From: Actibacterium lipolyticum
GTDB taxonomy: Bacteria > Pseudomonadota > Alphaproteobacteria > Rhodobacterales > Rhodobacteraceae
Length of the DNA: 64,000 bases
Assembly: GCF_900184935.1 (NCBI RefSeq)
Contig: NZ_FXYE01000001.1
Location: forward strand, 434,001 to 498,000
Direction of reading: 5' to 3'
The notes beneath the pieces were generated by a model that was not told the origin of the DNA, did not search any database, and saw only the letters and a program-made list of their open reading frames with translations. Each line of letters begins with the position of its first letter. Positions within the stretch are counted from its first letter, which is position 1. This document shows, piece after piece, positions 46,456 through 56,714 of this stretch. A program made the translations under genes and the position numbers.

Positions 46456-47139
46456 TTACTTAAAGCGGTCAGCCAATCGTTGAAGCGGGTTGCGTGTGTC
46501 CTTCGCCGGTGGTTCGGGTGTTGCTTGCGGTTTCGGGGCCGGGTCTTTCGGCGTGGTTTTCGATGAACGGGGCGGTGCCACGCGCAGCGCGACTGCGTTC
46601 ATAAAGCGCCCGGTGTCGCCATCGGCCAAGGCAGGCGCGCCGTCGCTGATGCCGCGAATAAGGTCATCCAGCCAGTTTTGGTCAGCCTTGGCAAAATCGT
46701 TCAGCACATAAGACGCGACCTTATCCTTATGGCCGGGATGCCCGACGCCCAGACGTACACGGTGATAGCTTTCGCCGATATGGCCGTGGATAGAGCGCAG
46801 GCCGTTATGCCCGGCATGCCCGCCGCCAGTTTTGACGCGGCATTTGCCGGGGGCCAGATCCAACTCGTCGTGAAAAACTGTCACATCGTCGGGGGTCAGT
46901 TTGTAAAAGCGCAAGGCTTCGCCCACCGACTGTCCGGACAGGTTCATAAAGGTTTCAGGCTTCAGCAGAAGCACCTTTTCGCGGCCCAGACGGCCTTCGG
47001 CAATCACGCCCTGAAACTTTGTGCGCCACGGCGAAAACCCGTGATCTTCGGCAATACGGTCCACAGCCATAAAGCCGATATTGTGCCGGTTGCCCGCATA
47101 TTTCGCGCCGGGGTTCCCCAGCCCTACGAAAAGCCGCAT
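46456..47139 (-). CDS. pth: Peptidyl-tRNA hydrolase
   Basis: 227 residues. [20 protein letters not shown] with catalytic His19, [16 protein letters not shown], and [20 protein letters not shown] are the Pth motifs. The last 35 residues form a basic, Pro-rich extension ([17 protein letters not shown]) not present in the E. coli enzyme. It recycles peptidyl-tRNA dropped by ribosomes. rplY lies just upstream on the same strand, the usual rplY-pth order. Confidence 0.95.
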   Translation of the reverse strand: MRLFVGLGNPGAKYAGNRHNIGFMAVDRIAEDHGFSPWRTKFQGVIAEGRLGREKVLLLKPETFMNLSGQSVGEALRFYKLTPDDVTVFHDELDLAPGKCRVKTGGGHAGHNGLRSIHGHIGESYHRVRLGVGHPGHKDKVASYVLNDFAKADQNWLDDLIRGISDGAPALADGDTGRFMNAVALRVAPPRSSKTTPKDPAPKPQATPEPPAKDTRNPLQRLADRFK

Positions 47140-47198
47140 CCTGCGCCTCCTGCTGTTAACTTGCCTTTAACTAGGCACAGTATTGCAGGGTCGCAAAC

Positions 47199-47227
47199 AA
47201 AAACGCGAGGCCAAGGCCCCGCGTTTT
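47199..47227 (-). terminator. Intrinsic terminator after rplY
   Basis: On the minus strand AAAACGCGGGGCC pairs with GGCCTCGCGTTTT (one mismatch) and runs into a T-tract. It separates rplY from pth, so pth probably has its own promoter or depends on read-through. Confidence 0.75.
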
Positions 47228-47250
47228 CAATTTCGATCAGAGGTCGGGGA

Positions 47251-47895
47251 TTACTCCTCGGTGCCCTCTTCAGCTGTTTCTTCGCCTTCGGCCTCTTCTT
47301 CGTCAGCGCCAGCAGAACGCAGGCCGGACGGAGCAGAGATGTTCGCGATCACGAAGTCACGGTCGGTGATCATCGGGCGCGCGCCTTCTGGCAGCTTGAT
47401 GTCGGAAATGTTGATCGTGTCGCCAACGTTCAGGCCTGTCAGGTCAACTGTAAGTGTCTCAGGGATATCACCCGCAGTAACTTTCAGTTCGACTTCTGGG
47501 CGTACAACAGTCAGAACGCCGCCTTTTTTCAGACCGGGCGCAGCCTCTTCGTTGACGAACTCAACAGGGATGAAGAGGTTGATGCGCGACGTACGGCGCA
47601 GGCGCATGAAATCAACGTGGATTGGAAGGTCTTTGACCACATCACGCTGCACACCGCGACAGATTACGCGCACGTCTTCCTGACCTTCAACCTTCAGGTT
47701 GAAAAGGGTCGAAAGGAAACGGCCAGCTTTGAGGCGCTTCAGCAGTTCGTTGAATTTCAGGTTAATCGCGATTGGCTCTTCGCCGCCGCCATAAACAACA
47801 CCTGGAACAAGTTCTTCACGACGAGCTTGACGAGCGGCCCCCTTGCCTGTCCCCGCACGCGCCGTGGCGTTCAGATCTGGAATTTCTCCAGCCAT
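47251..47895 (-). CDS. rplY: 50S ribosomal protein L25/general stress protein Ctc
   Basis: 214 residues from the ATG with GGAGAA upstream; a longer in-frame reading would start 63 codons earlier without support. The 5S-RNA-binding domain ([35 protein letters not shown]) is followed by the CTC domain ([40 protein letters not shown]) and an acidic tail ([16 protein letters not shown]). It is a large-subunit ribosomal protein. Confidence 0.95.
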   Translation of the reverse strand: MAGEIPDLNATARAGTGKGAARQARREELVPGVVYGGGEEPIAINLKFNELLKRLKAGRFLSTLFNLKVEGQEDVRVICRGVQRDVVKDLPIHVDFMRLRRTSRINLFIPVEFVNEEAAPGLKKGGVLTVVRPEVELKVTAGDIPETLTVDLTGLNVGDTINISDIKLPEGARPMITDRDFVIANISAPSGLRSAGADEEEAEGEETAEEGTEE

Positions 47896-48076
47896 GATAA
47901 TTCTCCATAATAAAAGGGCATCCTCCAAGGGTGTATGCCCGGTTGAACGCGCGCGTATAGGCGAGAATCCCGCTTTTGGGAAGAGGAAACCGTTAATTTG
48001 GTGCAGCAAGGTGAAAGGCTTTTCTAATCTGTCGAAAACGGTGCAGTTATGGCCAAGGCCAAGAGGGGAGCATTCG

Positions 48077-49216
48077 ATGGTCATTCATAAGACGCCGTGG
48101 CGTGCGGTTGCGGCCATGTTTGCCCTTAACGGCGCTTTGTTTGGGATGTGGGCATCACGCATTCCGGCGGTCAAACTGCAACACGCCCTGTCCGAGGGGA
48201 GCCTTGGGTTGCTGCTGCTTCTAATGGCGGCGGGCGCGATTGTGGCGTTTCCGTTCGCGGGGCGCGCGGCTGATCGGCTGGGCTCTGCGTCGATTACGCG
48301 GCGGGTTGCTTTTGCCAATCTGATTGCGCTTGTTTTGATCGGGCTTGCCCCGACGGTGTGGGCGTTGGCTGTGGCGCTGTTCCTGTTTGGGGCCACACAT
48401 GGCGGTGTCGATGTTGCCATGAACGCGTGGGCGGCCGAGGTGGAGCGCCGGGCGGAGCGTCCGATGATGTCGTCTTTTCATGCCATGTTCAGCCTTGGAG
48501 CCGGCGTGGGGGCCGGCACCGGTTTTCTGGCGGCTAGCTATGGGGTTTCAATTCTTTCGCATTTCGCGCTGTGCGGGGTGGTGATCACGGCTGTAACGAT
48601 GTGGCTGGCTGGGATCGATTGGGTTTCTGAAACCTCCGTATCCAAGGGCGCACCGGTTTTTGCCTTGCCCAAGGGCGCGCTGTTCTTCGTCGGTCTTGTC
48701 GCGTTTTGCTCGACCATCGGGGAGGGCGGCATCGCGGATTGGAGCGCGGTTTATTTGCAAAGCGTCACCGGCGTGACCCAAGCGAAGGCTGCGTTAGGGT
48801 ATGTGGTGTTTTCGGTTGCGATGGTCGCAATGCGTTTGGCGGGGGATCGGGTGGTTCAAACGTTTGGTCCGCTGAAAACTGCGCGGTTGGCGGGTGTTGC
48901 GGCGACGGTTGGTGTGATGATTGCGGTTGGGTTTGGAACCTATGCAACGGCGCTGATCGGTTTTGTGCTGATGGGGCTTGGGTATGCGTTGATTGTGCCG
49001 CTGGCCTTTTCGCGGGCGGCGAATGACCCAATGGTGCCGCAGGGCGTGGCAATCGCCAGCGTCGCGACCTTAGGATATGGGGGCATATTGCTTGGCCCCC
49101 CCGTCATCGGTTTCGTGGCAGAGGCGACTTCAATCAGGGTCGCCTTTGGTATCCTTGCGGTGCTTGCATTGTTGATTGTCGGCCTGTCGGGCGCGTTGCG
49201 CCAGCGACAGGTTTAG
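48077..49216 (+). CDS. Major facilitator superfamily transporter
   Basis: 379 residues from the ATG with GGGGAG upstream, about 12 membrane helices. [20 protein letters not shown] and [20 protein letters not shown] are typical of the YbjJ-like group of drug or sugar MFS permeases. [20 protein letters not shown] is the middle motif. The substrate is unknown. It is divergent from rplY and converges on the MORN gene, whose stop it overlaps by four bases. Confidence 0.87.
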   Translation: MVIHKTPWRAVAAMFALNGALFGMWASRIPAVKLQHALSEGSLGLLLLLMAAGAIVAFPFAGRAADRLGSASITRRVAFANLIALVLIGLAPTVWALAVALFLFGATHGGVDVAMNAWAAEVERRAERPMMSSFHAMFSLGAGVGAGTGFLAASYGVSILSHFALCGVVITAVTMWLAGIDWVSETSVSKGAPVFALPKGALFFVGLVAFCSTIGEGGIADWSAVYLQSVTGVTQAKAALGYVVFSVAMVAMRLAGDRVVQTFGPLKTARLAGVAATVGVMIAVGFGTYATALIGFVLMGLGYALIVPLAFSRAANDPMVPQGVAIASVATLGYGGILLGPPVIGFVAEATSIRVAFGILAVLALLIVGLSGALRQRQV

Positions 49217-50652
49217 TTTTCAACAGGCGCTTCCACTGCGGGTTCGGCTGTGGTTCCGGCCGCGTTGCTTAGAACGCCGTTTTCCCATTCTCCGGTTTCT
49301 TCTTCGCCGGTGGCATAGCGCATTGTGCCTTCGCCCTGACGTTTGCCCGCGCCAAACATGCCGTCATAGACGTCACCGTTTGCGTAGGTCGCGATGCCTT
49401 TGCCGTCGATTTCGCCAGCACGCCATTCACCATCATAGACGAACCCGTCAGGCATGGTGATTTTGCCCTGACCATCACGCTGACCGGCGACAAACCGGCC
49501 CTCGTAAACTGTGCCGTCGGCGTATGTCGCTTTGCCCGCACCTTCGCGCAGCCCGTCTTTCCACGCGCCAGTATAGGTGTAACCATCGGTGTAGGTCATC
49601 GTGCCTTGGCCGTGGTTCTTGGCATTCTTGAACTCGCCATCATAGACCAGCCCGTTGGCATAGGTGGCAACGCCTTTGCCCTCGATAATGCCGGCGACCC
49701 ATTCACCGTCGTAGGTTGCGCCGTCGGGGTAAGTGATTTTGCCGATGCCATCTGCCAGATCTTCGCGGAACTGCCCAACATAGACGGACCCATCCGGGTA
49801 GGTCACGGTGCCGTTGCCTTCGATCCGGCCTTCGTTCCAGTCACCGTCGTACATATAGCCGTCCGTGCCGCGGAACGTCCCGTGGCCCTGACGCGCGTCA
49901 TTCTTGAATGCGCCTTCGTAGATGTCGCCGTTGGCATAGGTCACTTTGCCCGCGCCGTGCCGTTCGCCATTGACCAACAGGCCTTCGTACACATCGCCAT
50001 TGGGCTGGGTCAGCTTGCCAAGACCGTTGATCTGGCCGTCTTTCCACGCACCGGTGTAGGACAGGCCGTCTGTCATTGTCAGGCTGCCTTGGCCCGAGCG
50101 CTGGCCGTTCTTCATGTCGCCTTCATAGATCGCACCGTCGGGATAGGTGATCAGGCCTTGACCATCCTTCACGCCATCAACCCACGTGCCCTGATAGATA
50201 AAGCCATTGGGGCTTGTCATTGTGCCGGTGCCATGGTGCAGCGCGTTGCGGAACTCGCCCTCGTACACAACGCCGTTGGAATAGCGCGCTACGCCACTGC
50301 CCGAGATTTTGCCGTCAAGCCAGTCGCCTTCATAGGTGCCGCCATCGGCAAAGGTGATTTTGCCAAATCCTTCGGGTTTGCCGTTGGCGAAACTGCCTTC
50401 ATAGACTGACCCATTGGGGAAGCGCGCAACACCAGTGCCGCGAATTTCGCCATCAACCCATTCGCCAGAGTATTCGTAGCCATTGGGCAGGCGATAGGTG
50501 CCGCGCCCGTCCTGTTTGCCGTTTTTAAAGGTGCCTTCATAGATGCCGCCGTCATCATACTGCTTGGTGATGACCTTATCGGCGTCCTGTGCTGCCGCCA
50601 TGCTGGCCGCAACAATGAAAATGCCCGTCAGAACTGTGCCTGCTTTGCGCAC
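49213..50652 (-). CDS. Exported MORN-repeat protein
   Basis: 479 residues. A signal peptide (AGTVLTGIFIVAASMAAA) ends near residue 21. From about residue 38 to 460 the chain is built almost only of MORN units of 23 residues: 18 full copies each starting Y-x-G (for example YEGTFKNGKQDGRGTYRLPN) and one worn final copy (ETGEWENG). A short acidic tail follows. Such repeats make an elongated beta sheet and usually bind lipid or protein; an exported one of this length may be an envelope scaffold. Its partner is unknown. Confidence 0.9.
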   Translation of the reverse strand: MRKAGTVLTGIFIVAASMAAAQDADKVITKQYDDGGIYEGTFKNGKQDGRGTYRLPNGYEYSGEWVDGEIRGTGVARFPNGSVYEGSFANGKPEGFGKITFADGGTYEGDWLDGKISGSGVARYSNGVVYEGEFRNALHHGTGTMTSPNGFIYQGTWVDGVKDGQGLITYPDGAIYEGDMKNGQRSGQGSLTMTDGLSYTGAWKDGQINGLGKLTQPNGDVYEGLLVNGERHGAGKVTYANGDIYEGAFKNDARQGHGTFRGTDGYMYDGDWNEGRIEGNGTVTYPDGSVYVGQFREDLADGIGKITYPDGATYDGEWVAGIIEGKGVATYANGLVYDGEFKNAKNHGQGTMTYTDGYTYTGAWKDGLREGAGKATYADGTVYEGRFVAGQRDGQGKITMPDGFVYDGEWRAGEIDGKGIATYANGDVYDGMFGAGKRQGEGTMRYATGEEETGEWENGVLSNAAGTTAEPAVEAPVEN

Positions 50653-50800
50653 AAGTGCCCCCTTAACGCTTGTTGCAACCGCCCATTGTTGCGCGTCGAG
50701 GTTAAATGAGCCGCCGAGGGCTTACAACGGTTTTCGCCATCAATCGGCTTTCACTTGCCGGTATCTCTGGTAAGACGTCATTTGGACAAAGGGGGCGCCG

Positions 50801-52462
50801 ATGGCCGACAGTTTTCGCCTGACACTAGCACAGCTTAATCCAACAGTTGGTGCGCTAAGCGCGAACGCCGACAAAGCACGCGCGGCTTGGGCCGAAGCGA
50901 AGGCCGCCGGTTCTGACATGTTGGTGCTGCCGGAAATGTTTATTACCGGCTATCAGGCCCAAGATTTGGTAATGAAGCCAGCATTTACTGCCGATGCGAT
51001 GGCACATGTCGATGCTCTGGCAAAAGACTGTGCAGACGGTCCCGCGCTGGGCATTGGTGGCCCGTATTGGGACGGTGAACAGCTGTTCAACGCGTACTTT
51101 GTCCTTCAGGGCGGAAAGATCGCAGCGCGCGTGTTGAAGCAACGCCTGCCGAATGAAACGGTTTTTGACGAAGAGCGGTTATTCGCTGAGGGTCCCGAAC
51201 AAGGCCCGTACAGCATCGGCCCCGTGCGCATTGGCACCCCGATTTGCGAGGATGCGTGGCACGGTGAAAGCGTTTGCGAAACGCTTGAGGAAACCGGCGC
51301 GCAGATATTGGTGGTTCCCAACGGCTCGCCCTATTACCGCAACAAGCTGGGCGTGCGCCAATCGCATATGGTGGCGCGGGTCATCGAAACCGGCTTGCCG
51401 CTTGTGTATCTGAACATGGTGGGCGGACAGGACGATCAGGTGTTTGACGGCGCCTCGTTCGTGTTGAACCCGGGCGGCAATCTGGCCGTACAGATGCCCG
51501 CCTTTGACGAGGTCATCACCCATGTCGATTTTGAACAGACCGCCGAAGGCTGGCGCGCTGTTGACGGTGAAAAGGCTGCGCAACCCGATGCTTGGGAACA
51601 AGATTACCGTGTGATGGTCACCGCCCTGCGGGATTACCTCGGGAAAAGCGGGTTCAAAAAGGTGCTGCTGGGCCTGTCCGGCGGGATTGACAGTGCGATT
51701 GTTGCGACCATCGCGGCCGATGCCATCGGGGCTGAAAACGTGCGCTGCGTGATGCTGCCATCCGAATATACCTCGCAATCCTCGCTGGATGATGCCGAAG
51801 CCGTGGCAAAGGCGTTGGGCTGTCACTATGACTATGTGCCCATCGCGCAGTCCCGTCAGGCGGTGACCGAAACGCTTGCGCCGTTGTTTGCGGGCAAGGC
51901 CGAAGATGTGACCGAAGAAAATATTCAGTCCCGGCTGCGTGGGCTGTTGTTGATGGCGATGTCCAACAAGTTTGGGGAAATGCTGCTGACCACCGGCAAC
52001 AAGTCAGAGGTCGCGGTGGGTTATGCCACGATCTATGGCGACATGAACGGCGGGTATAATCCGATCAAGGATATGTACAAAACCCGCGTGTTCGAAACCT
52101 GCCGCTGGCGCAATGCCAACCACCGCGACTGGATGATGGGCCCCGCGGGCGAGGTTATTCCGCCCCGCGTGATCGACAAGCCCCCGTCGGCAGAATTGCG
52201 CGAGGATCAGAAAGACGAAGACAGCCTGCCGCCCTATGACGTGCTGGACGCGATCCTGACGATGCTGATCGACGAAGAAAAATCAGTGGCCGAAGTGGTG
52301 GCCGCCGGGTTTGAGCGCGAGGTTGTGAAACGGGTCGAACACCTGATCTATATCTCGGAATATAAGCGGTTCCAGTCCGCGCCGGGTCCGCGCCTGACGT
52401 ATCGTTCGTTCTGGCTGGACCGGCGCTATCCGATTGTGAACCGTTGGCGGGATAACAGCTAA
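50801..52462 (+). CDS. nadE: Glutamine-dependent NAD+ synthetase
   Basis: 553 residues. An N-terminal nitrilase-type glutaminase has Glu45 (LPEMFITGY), Lys113 (LKQRLPNETVF) and Cys149 (GTPICEDAWHG). The C-terminal synthetase has the ATP motif LGLSGGIDSAIVATI and TTGNKSEVAVGYATIYGD. It makes NAD+ from nicotinic acid adenine dinucleotide, ATP and glutamine. It overlaps the convergent sugar kinase gene by four bases. Confidence 0.96.
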   Translation: MADSFRLTLAQLNPTVGALSANADKARAAWAEAKAAGSDMLVLPEMFITGYQAQDLVMKPAFTADAMAHVDALAKDCADGPALGIGGPYWDGEQLFNAYFVLQGGKIAARVLKQRLPNETVFDEERLFAEGPEQGPYSIGPVRIGTPICEDAWHGESVCETLEETGAQILVVPNGSPYYRNKLGVRQSHMVARVIETGLPLVYLNMVGGQDDQVFDGASFVLNPGGNLAVQMPAFDEVITHVDFEQTAEGWRAVDGEKAAQPDAWEQDYRVMVTALRDYLGKSGFKKVLLGLSGGIDSAIVATIAADAIGAENVRCVMLPSEYTSQSSLDDAEAVAKALGCHYDYVPIAQSRQAVTETLAPLFAGKAEDVTEENIQSRLRGLLLMAMSNKFGEMLLTTGNKSEVAVGYATIYGDMNGGYNPIKDMYKTRVFETCRWRNANHRDWMMGPAGEVIPPRVIDKPPSAELREDQKDEDSLPPYDVLDAILTMLIDEEKSVAEVVAAGFEREVVKRVEHLIYISEYKRFQSAPGPRLTYRSFWLDRRYPIVNRWRDNS

Positions 52463-53406
52463 AGCCGCGTCAGCGGGCATTCTGCGACCAACCGTTCCGC
52501 GTCCTCGCGCGTGCACAGGCGCGTGGCGTCCGTCATGACCGCCGCGCTGGCCGATGCCGCGCCGCGTTGCAGGGCGGTGCCATAATCGCAGCCTTGCGCC
52601 AGCGCCAAGGTGAAACCGCCGACAAAACTGTCGCCTGCGCCGACCTTGCTTTTCACTGGCACATCCGCGGCCATCGCGTGCAGGCGTTCATCTTTCGTGG
52701 CCAGAACCGAACCATCGGCCCCGCGCGCCACAATCACGGCTTCGGCGGCCCCCTTAGCAACCAGCGAGGCGGCGAATTCCGCGCTGTCTTCGCGGGTGGG
52801 AAGGGGGCGCTTGGCCAGCCCTTCGGCCTCTTCCCCGTCCATGCGAAGGATAAACGGAGGTGCGGTTTTCGCCTCGGCCAGATGGTGAAGGGCATCGCCC
52901 GAGGTATCGACGATTACGCGCGCACCGGTGGCCGAAAGCGCGGTACAGACAAGGCTGGCAAATTCCGGCGGGATGCCGGGCGGTTGGCTGCCGCTAAGAA
53001 CAACATACCCGCCCTGCGGCACGGCATCGGCAATCGCTTTCAGCACGCTGTTCAGTTGGGCCTGATCCCAGTCGGGGCCGGGCATGACAAAACGGTATTG
53101 CTGGCCCGTTCCGCGATCAGTCACCGCAAGGCTTTGCCGGGTCGCACCGGGGCTGTCGAAGGGCAGGGTGCTAATCCCTTCATTGGCCAGAAGTCCCAGC
53201 AGCATGTCACCGGTTGCACCGCCGACGGCCACCATGGCGCGGCTTTGTCCGCCCAATATCCCAATCGCCCGCGATACGTTGATCCCGCCGCCTCCGGGGT
53301 CGGTCATGGGGCGATCACACCGCAGCTTCGGCCCGGCCTCCACATGATCAACCGACGTGGAAAGATCGACCGCCGGGTTCAGTGTAACCGTTAGGATGTC
53401 GTGCAT
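52459..53406 (-). CDS. PfkB family hexose-phosphate kinase
   Basis: 315 residues. LTVTLNPAVDLSTSVD, DPGGGGINVSRAIGILG and the ATP/anion motif KVGAGDSFVGGFTLALAQG define the 1-phosphofructokinase/6-phosphofructokinase II/tagatose-6-phosphate kinase branch. It would phosphorylate a ketohexose phosphate. No fru PTS genes are near, so the true substrate is open. Confidence 0.88.
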   Translation of the reverse strand: MHDILTVTLNPAVDLSTSVDHVEAGPKLRCDRPMTDPGGGGINVSRAIGILGGQSRAMVAVGGATGDMLLGLLANEGISTLPFDSPGATRQSLAVTDRGTGQQYRFVMPGPDWDQAQLNSVLKAIADAVPQGGYVVLSGSQPPGIPPEFASLVCTALSATGARVIVDTSGDALHHLAEAKTAPPFILRMDGEEAEGLAKRPLPTREDSAEFAASLVAKGAAEAVIVARGADGSVLATKDERLHAMAADVPVKSKVGAGDSFVGGFTLALAQGCDYGTALQRGAASASAAVMTDATRLCTREDAERLVAECPLTRL

Positions 53407-53622
53407 AGGGTACTGCCTTGTCTGCCGTTTTGCGCAGAGTGACAGGTGGCGGCGGCTTCGCCAAGTGGTGAACGTCGCGCAAAATCTGGGCCGAGTGTGT
53501 TGAGGCAGGCGGAACGGTTAAGTTCTTGCGCTTAGATTTCCGCTCAATTGTAGCCTTGAGCAGAAATCGGATTCTGGACAACTTTCCAGCACCCGCTAGT
53601 CGCTTCATATTCAGAGGGCAGC

Positions 53623-53646
53623 TCAGGGCGCCGAAACGCCCTGAGT
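53623..53646 (-). terminator. Terminator-like hairpin after the MBL hydrolase
   Basis: CTCAGGGCG and CGCCCTGAG form a perfect nine-base stem with a six-base loop, starting nine bases beyond the stop on the minus strand. No clear T-run follows. The rest of the gap up to the sugar kinase start shows no gene. Confidence 0.6.
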
Positions 53647-53654
53647 GGGTTTGT

Positions 53655-54593
53655 TTACGACGCGGTTAGCATCATCTGATAGCTGGCCGGGATATAGCGG
53701 AAGCTGTCATCGCGGGCCTCGACATAACCCAGCGCGGGGAAGGGCATGTGATACCCGATGAACGGGATGCCATCGGCGGCCATCATATCCAGCATCCGGC
53801 GGCGGGTGGCTGCTGCGGCGGCTTTGTCCATGTCGAACTTCACCTCCCAATCAGGGTAGCCCACCGACCAGACGTAGTGGTTGGCAAAGTCCGCGCCCAG
53901 CACAAGGTTCTTTCCCTCGCTTTCCAGCATATAGGCCATATGCCCCGGCGTGTGCCCAAACGCCGCCATTGCGGTGATGCCCGATGCGACAGAGCCGTTA
54001 TCGTCAAGGAAGGTCATCTTTTCGGCCAGCGGCTTTACCTTGCCGTCAAAGCCATCGTTGCCCATCTTGCCCCAGGCGTCGAACTCGACCGCGCCGGTGA
54101 CATATCGGGCGTTTGCGAAAGTCTGACCTGCATCGCCCGACAACCCGCCGATGTGATCGCCGTGCATGTGAGTGATGACGACGGTATCCACCTGATCCGC
54201 GGAATAGCCTGCGGCCTCTAGCGCGCTGGTGATGCCGGCGGGGTTTAGGCCGGTGTCAAACAGCACAAGTTCGTTGCCAGTATTGACCAGCGTCGGTGTG
54301 AAAAAGAACTGCGCGGCGTCCACGGGGATGTGGTTCTTTTTCGAAACGGTGGCGAATTCATCCTCGGTCACGTTCATGCCGAAGATGGTTTGGGGGTCTG
54401 GCACGGTGCGTGTACCTGCCAAAAGCGTGGTTACTTCGAACCCGCCCAGTTTGAAGCGGTTGTAGGGCGCAAAGCCCAAGCCGTCTTGCATGGGTGCTTT
54501 TGCTTTGGCGGCGGTGCTAAGGCCGCCAGCCAACGGCAACGCCGCGCCGCCGATTAGTGCCTGACGGCGGGTCAGTGAAAATGGATTAGCCAT
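53655..54593 (-). CDS. Tat-exported metallo-beta-lactamase fold hydrolase
   Basis: 312 residues. The N-terminus (SLTRRQALIGGAALPLAGG) is a twin-arginine signal, cleaved near AKA. The metal site is THMHGDHIGGLSG with a further His in FGHTPGHMAYML and Asp in VLGADFANHYVW. This is the group with quorum-quenching lactonases and general hydrolases. Folded export by Tat with bound metal fits. The substrate is unknown. Confidence 0.88.
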   Translation of the reverse strand: MANPFSLTRRQALIGGAALPLAGGLSTAAKAKAPMQDGLGFAPYNRFKLGGFEVTTLLAGTRTVPDPQTIFGMNVTEDEFATVSKKNHIPVDAAQFFFTPTLVNTGNELVLFDTGLNPAGITSALEAAGYSADQVDTVVITHMHGDHIGGLSGDAGQTFANARYVTGAVEFDAWGKMGNDGFDGKVKPLAEKMTFLDDNGSVASGITAMAAFGHTPGHMAYMLESEGKNLVLGADFANHYVWSVGYPDWEVKFDMDKAAAAATRRRMLDMMAADGIPFIGYHMPFPALGYVEARDDSFRYIPASYQMMLTAS

Positions 54594-54756
54594 GATAATC
54601 TCCCAGCGATGTAATCAGTCCCATGGGGATGGTAGCCTTGATCGGCGGTTTTTCCATCTCACGAGGTTGCGAGCAGGGCAGATTGTCAGCAAAAGCCCTT
54701 GTCATATGGACAATTGCGCCCGTCTGTGAAACAGCAGCGCCCAACAGGAGACCGCA

Positions 54757-56073
54757 ATGACCGTTACCCGTTTCGCCCCATCGCCCACCGGATATATCCA
54801 TGTTGGCAACCTGCGCACCGCGCTGTTCAATTATCTGATCACCCGTAAGGCGGGTGGACAGTTCATCCTGCGTCTGGATGACACGGACCCTGAACGGTCA
54901 AAGCAGGAATACGTTGATGCCATCAAGGAAGACCTTGAATGGTTGGGCATCACATGGGACCGGGTCGAACAGCAGTCAAAGCGGTTGGATCTGTACAACG
55001 AAGCATCCGACAAGCTGCGCGAAATTGGCCGGTTTTACGAATGCTTCGAAACGCCGACTGAACTGGACCTGAAGCGTAAGAAGCAGCTGAACATGGGCAA
55101 GCCGCCGGTCTATGACCGCGCTGGTTTCAACCTGTCGGAAGATGAAAAAACCGCGCTGCGGGCGGAACGTTCGGGCCACTGGCGTTTCCTGTTGGATCAG
55201 GAACGGATCGAATGGAACGACGGCATTCTTGGCGACATCTCTATTGATGCAGCGTCGGTGTCTGACCCGGTTCTGATCCGTGGCGACGGCCAGTACCTCT
55301 ACACGTTGGCATCCGTTGTGGATGACACTGAAATGGGCATCACCAATGTTGTGCGTGGTTCGGACCACGTAACAAACACAGCGACCCAGATTCAGATCAT
55401 GCAGGCGCTGGGCGGAACGGTTCCGACCTTTGCGCACCATTCGCTTTTGACTGGCCCGCAGGGCGAGGCGTTGTCGAAACGTCTTGGCACTTTGTCGTTG
55501 CGCGATCTTCGTGCGCAGGGTGTTGAACCTATGGCGCTGTTGTCTTTGATGGCGCGTTTGGGTTCTAGCCAACCGATCGAGCTGTGTTCGACGATGGACG
55601 AGCTGATCGAAGGATTCGACATTTCGAACTTTGGCGCTGCGCCAACCAAGTTTGATGTGAATGACCTGTTCCCACTAACCGCCCGCCATCTGCATGCCCA
55701 GCCACTGTCGGCTGTGGCTGACGATGTGGCCGCGCTGGGCGTTCCTGCCGATAAGGCCGAGGCGTTCTGGGGCGTGGTTAAGGAAAACATCACCGTTAAG
55801 GCAGACATGGCTGAATGGTGGGATTTGTTCCAAAACGGAACAACGCCGCTGGTGGAAGATGAAGACAAAGATTTCATCGCGCAGGCATTCGAAATGCTGC
55901 CAGAGCCGCCCTATACCAGCGAAAGTTGGGGCCAGTGGACCGCAGCGGTGAAAGAGGCGACGGGTCGTAAAGGCAAGGGTCTGTTCATGCCGTTGCGCAA
56001 AGCCGTGACTGGCCGCCAGCGTGGTCCAGAAATGGCCGACGTGCTGCCATTGCTTCAGAAAAAGCCGGGTTAA
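54757..56073 (+). CDS. gltX: Glutamyl-tRNA synthetase
   Basis: 438 residues. The class I HIGH box reads HVGN (15-18, in PSPTGYIHVGNLRTAL), and the KMSKS-like motif is ALSKRLGTL. RSGHWRFLLDQ and VVDDTEMGITNVVRGSDH lie between. Rhodobacterales usually carry two GluRS genes; this may be the one with relaxed specificity that charges tRNA-Gln for amidation, but that cannot be read off. Confidence 0.94.
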   Translation: MTVTRFAPSPTGYIHVGNLRTALFNYLITRKAGGQFILRLDDTDPERSKQEYVDAIKEDLEWLGITWDRVEQQSKRLDLYNEASDKLREIGRFYECFETPTELDLKRKKQLNMGKPPVYDRAGFNLSEDEKTALRAERSGHWRFLLDQERIEWNDGILGDISIDAASVSDPVLIRGDGQYLYTLASVVDDTEMGITNVVRGSDHVTNTATQIQIMQALGGTVPTFAHHSLLTGPQGEALSKRLGTLSLRDLRAQGVEPMALLSLMARLGSSQPIELCSTMDELIEGFDISNFGAAPTKFDVNDLFPLTARHLHAQPLSAVADDVAALGVPADKAEAFWGVVKENITVKADMAEWWDLFQNGTTPLVEDEDKDFIAQAFEMLPEPPYTSESWGQWTAAVKEATGRKGKGLFMPLRKAVTGRQRGPEMADVLPLLQKKPG

Positions 56074-56636
56074 GCGGCGACCACATTCGCAGATACACGG
56101 ACGAGTTGCGCATCGACCAAGCGCTTCTCATCCGCGTGCAGGGTTTGGTGGCGCGGATAGATTGGCGCGCTTCGGTCATCCTTGATCGGGGCGTCCCAAC
56201 CATCGGTGGTGTCGAAAAAGCGGATAACGCCCGCTTCGCCATATTCGCGCAGATACCCCTGAACAACCACATCAACATAACTCAGCAAGATCGGGTGCCG
56301 CGCATCTGGCGAATCTGAATGTTGCGGCGCGACGGCATAGATTTGCACATCACCGGCGTCGGGCGCCTGATGGTGCAGGGGGCCGGTCACCGGGTGCCTG
56401 TCATATGCATGTTCACGTTCATCCAGCGCGGCCCAGTCGTGGCCGGGGACGGCGGCGATTAGCCCGTCGATCTGTTCGCCATGCGCCGGAACCGCTGTCA
56501 AAAACGCAACCGGGCGCAAAGTGGTGTGCCGCCACGCCCTGCGCCAGCCGGAAATCTGTGCCGGGAAAGCATGCGCATAGCTGTGCGTCGCACGATTAAC
56601 GAGCGAGCCATAGCCGAAAAAGAAGGGATCTTTCAT
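56070..56636 (-). CDS. Gamma-glutamylcyclotransferase-like protein
   Basis: 188 residues from the ATG at 56634-56636; longer in-frame readings would cross the riboswitch. The glycine-rich GYGSLVN motif (9-14) begins the fold, and Glu75 in DEREHAYDR is the likely catalytic acid. The fold is that of GGCT/ChaC enzymes, which release 5-oxoproline. Pyroglutamate would be usable by the pxp operon in this window. It overlaps the gltX stop. Confidence 0.83.
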   Translation of the reverse strand: MKDPFFFGYGSLVNRATHSYAHAFPAQISGWRRAWRHTTLRPVAFLTAVPAHGEQIDGLIAAVPGHDWAALDEREHAYDRHPVTGPLHHQAPDAGDVQIYAVAPQHSDSPDARHPILLSYVDVVVQGYLREYGEAGVIRFFDTTDGWDAPIKDDRSAPIYPRHQTLHADEKRLVDAQLVRVSANVVAA

Positions 56637-56714
56637 AACAAACAATGTGCAAACGCTGTTGGTGAATTCAACCCCTTGCCGCATTGCGGCACTTGATCTA
56701 GTGTCTGCGACATT

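Noticed and set aside
46678-47910. 410-codon plus-strand frame across pth and rplY
   Set aside because: Crosses two well-supported genes and the terminator between them.
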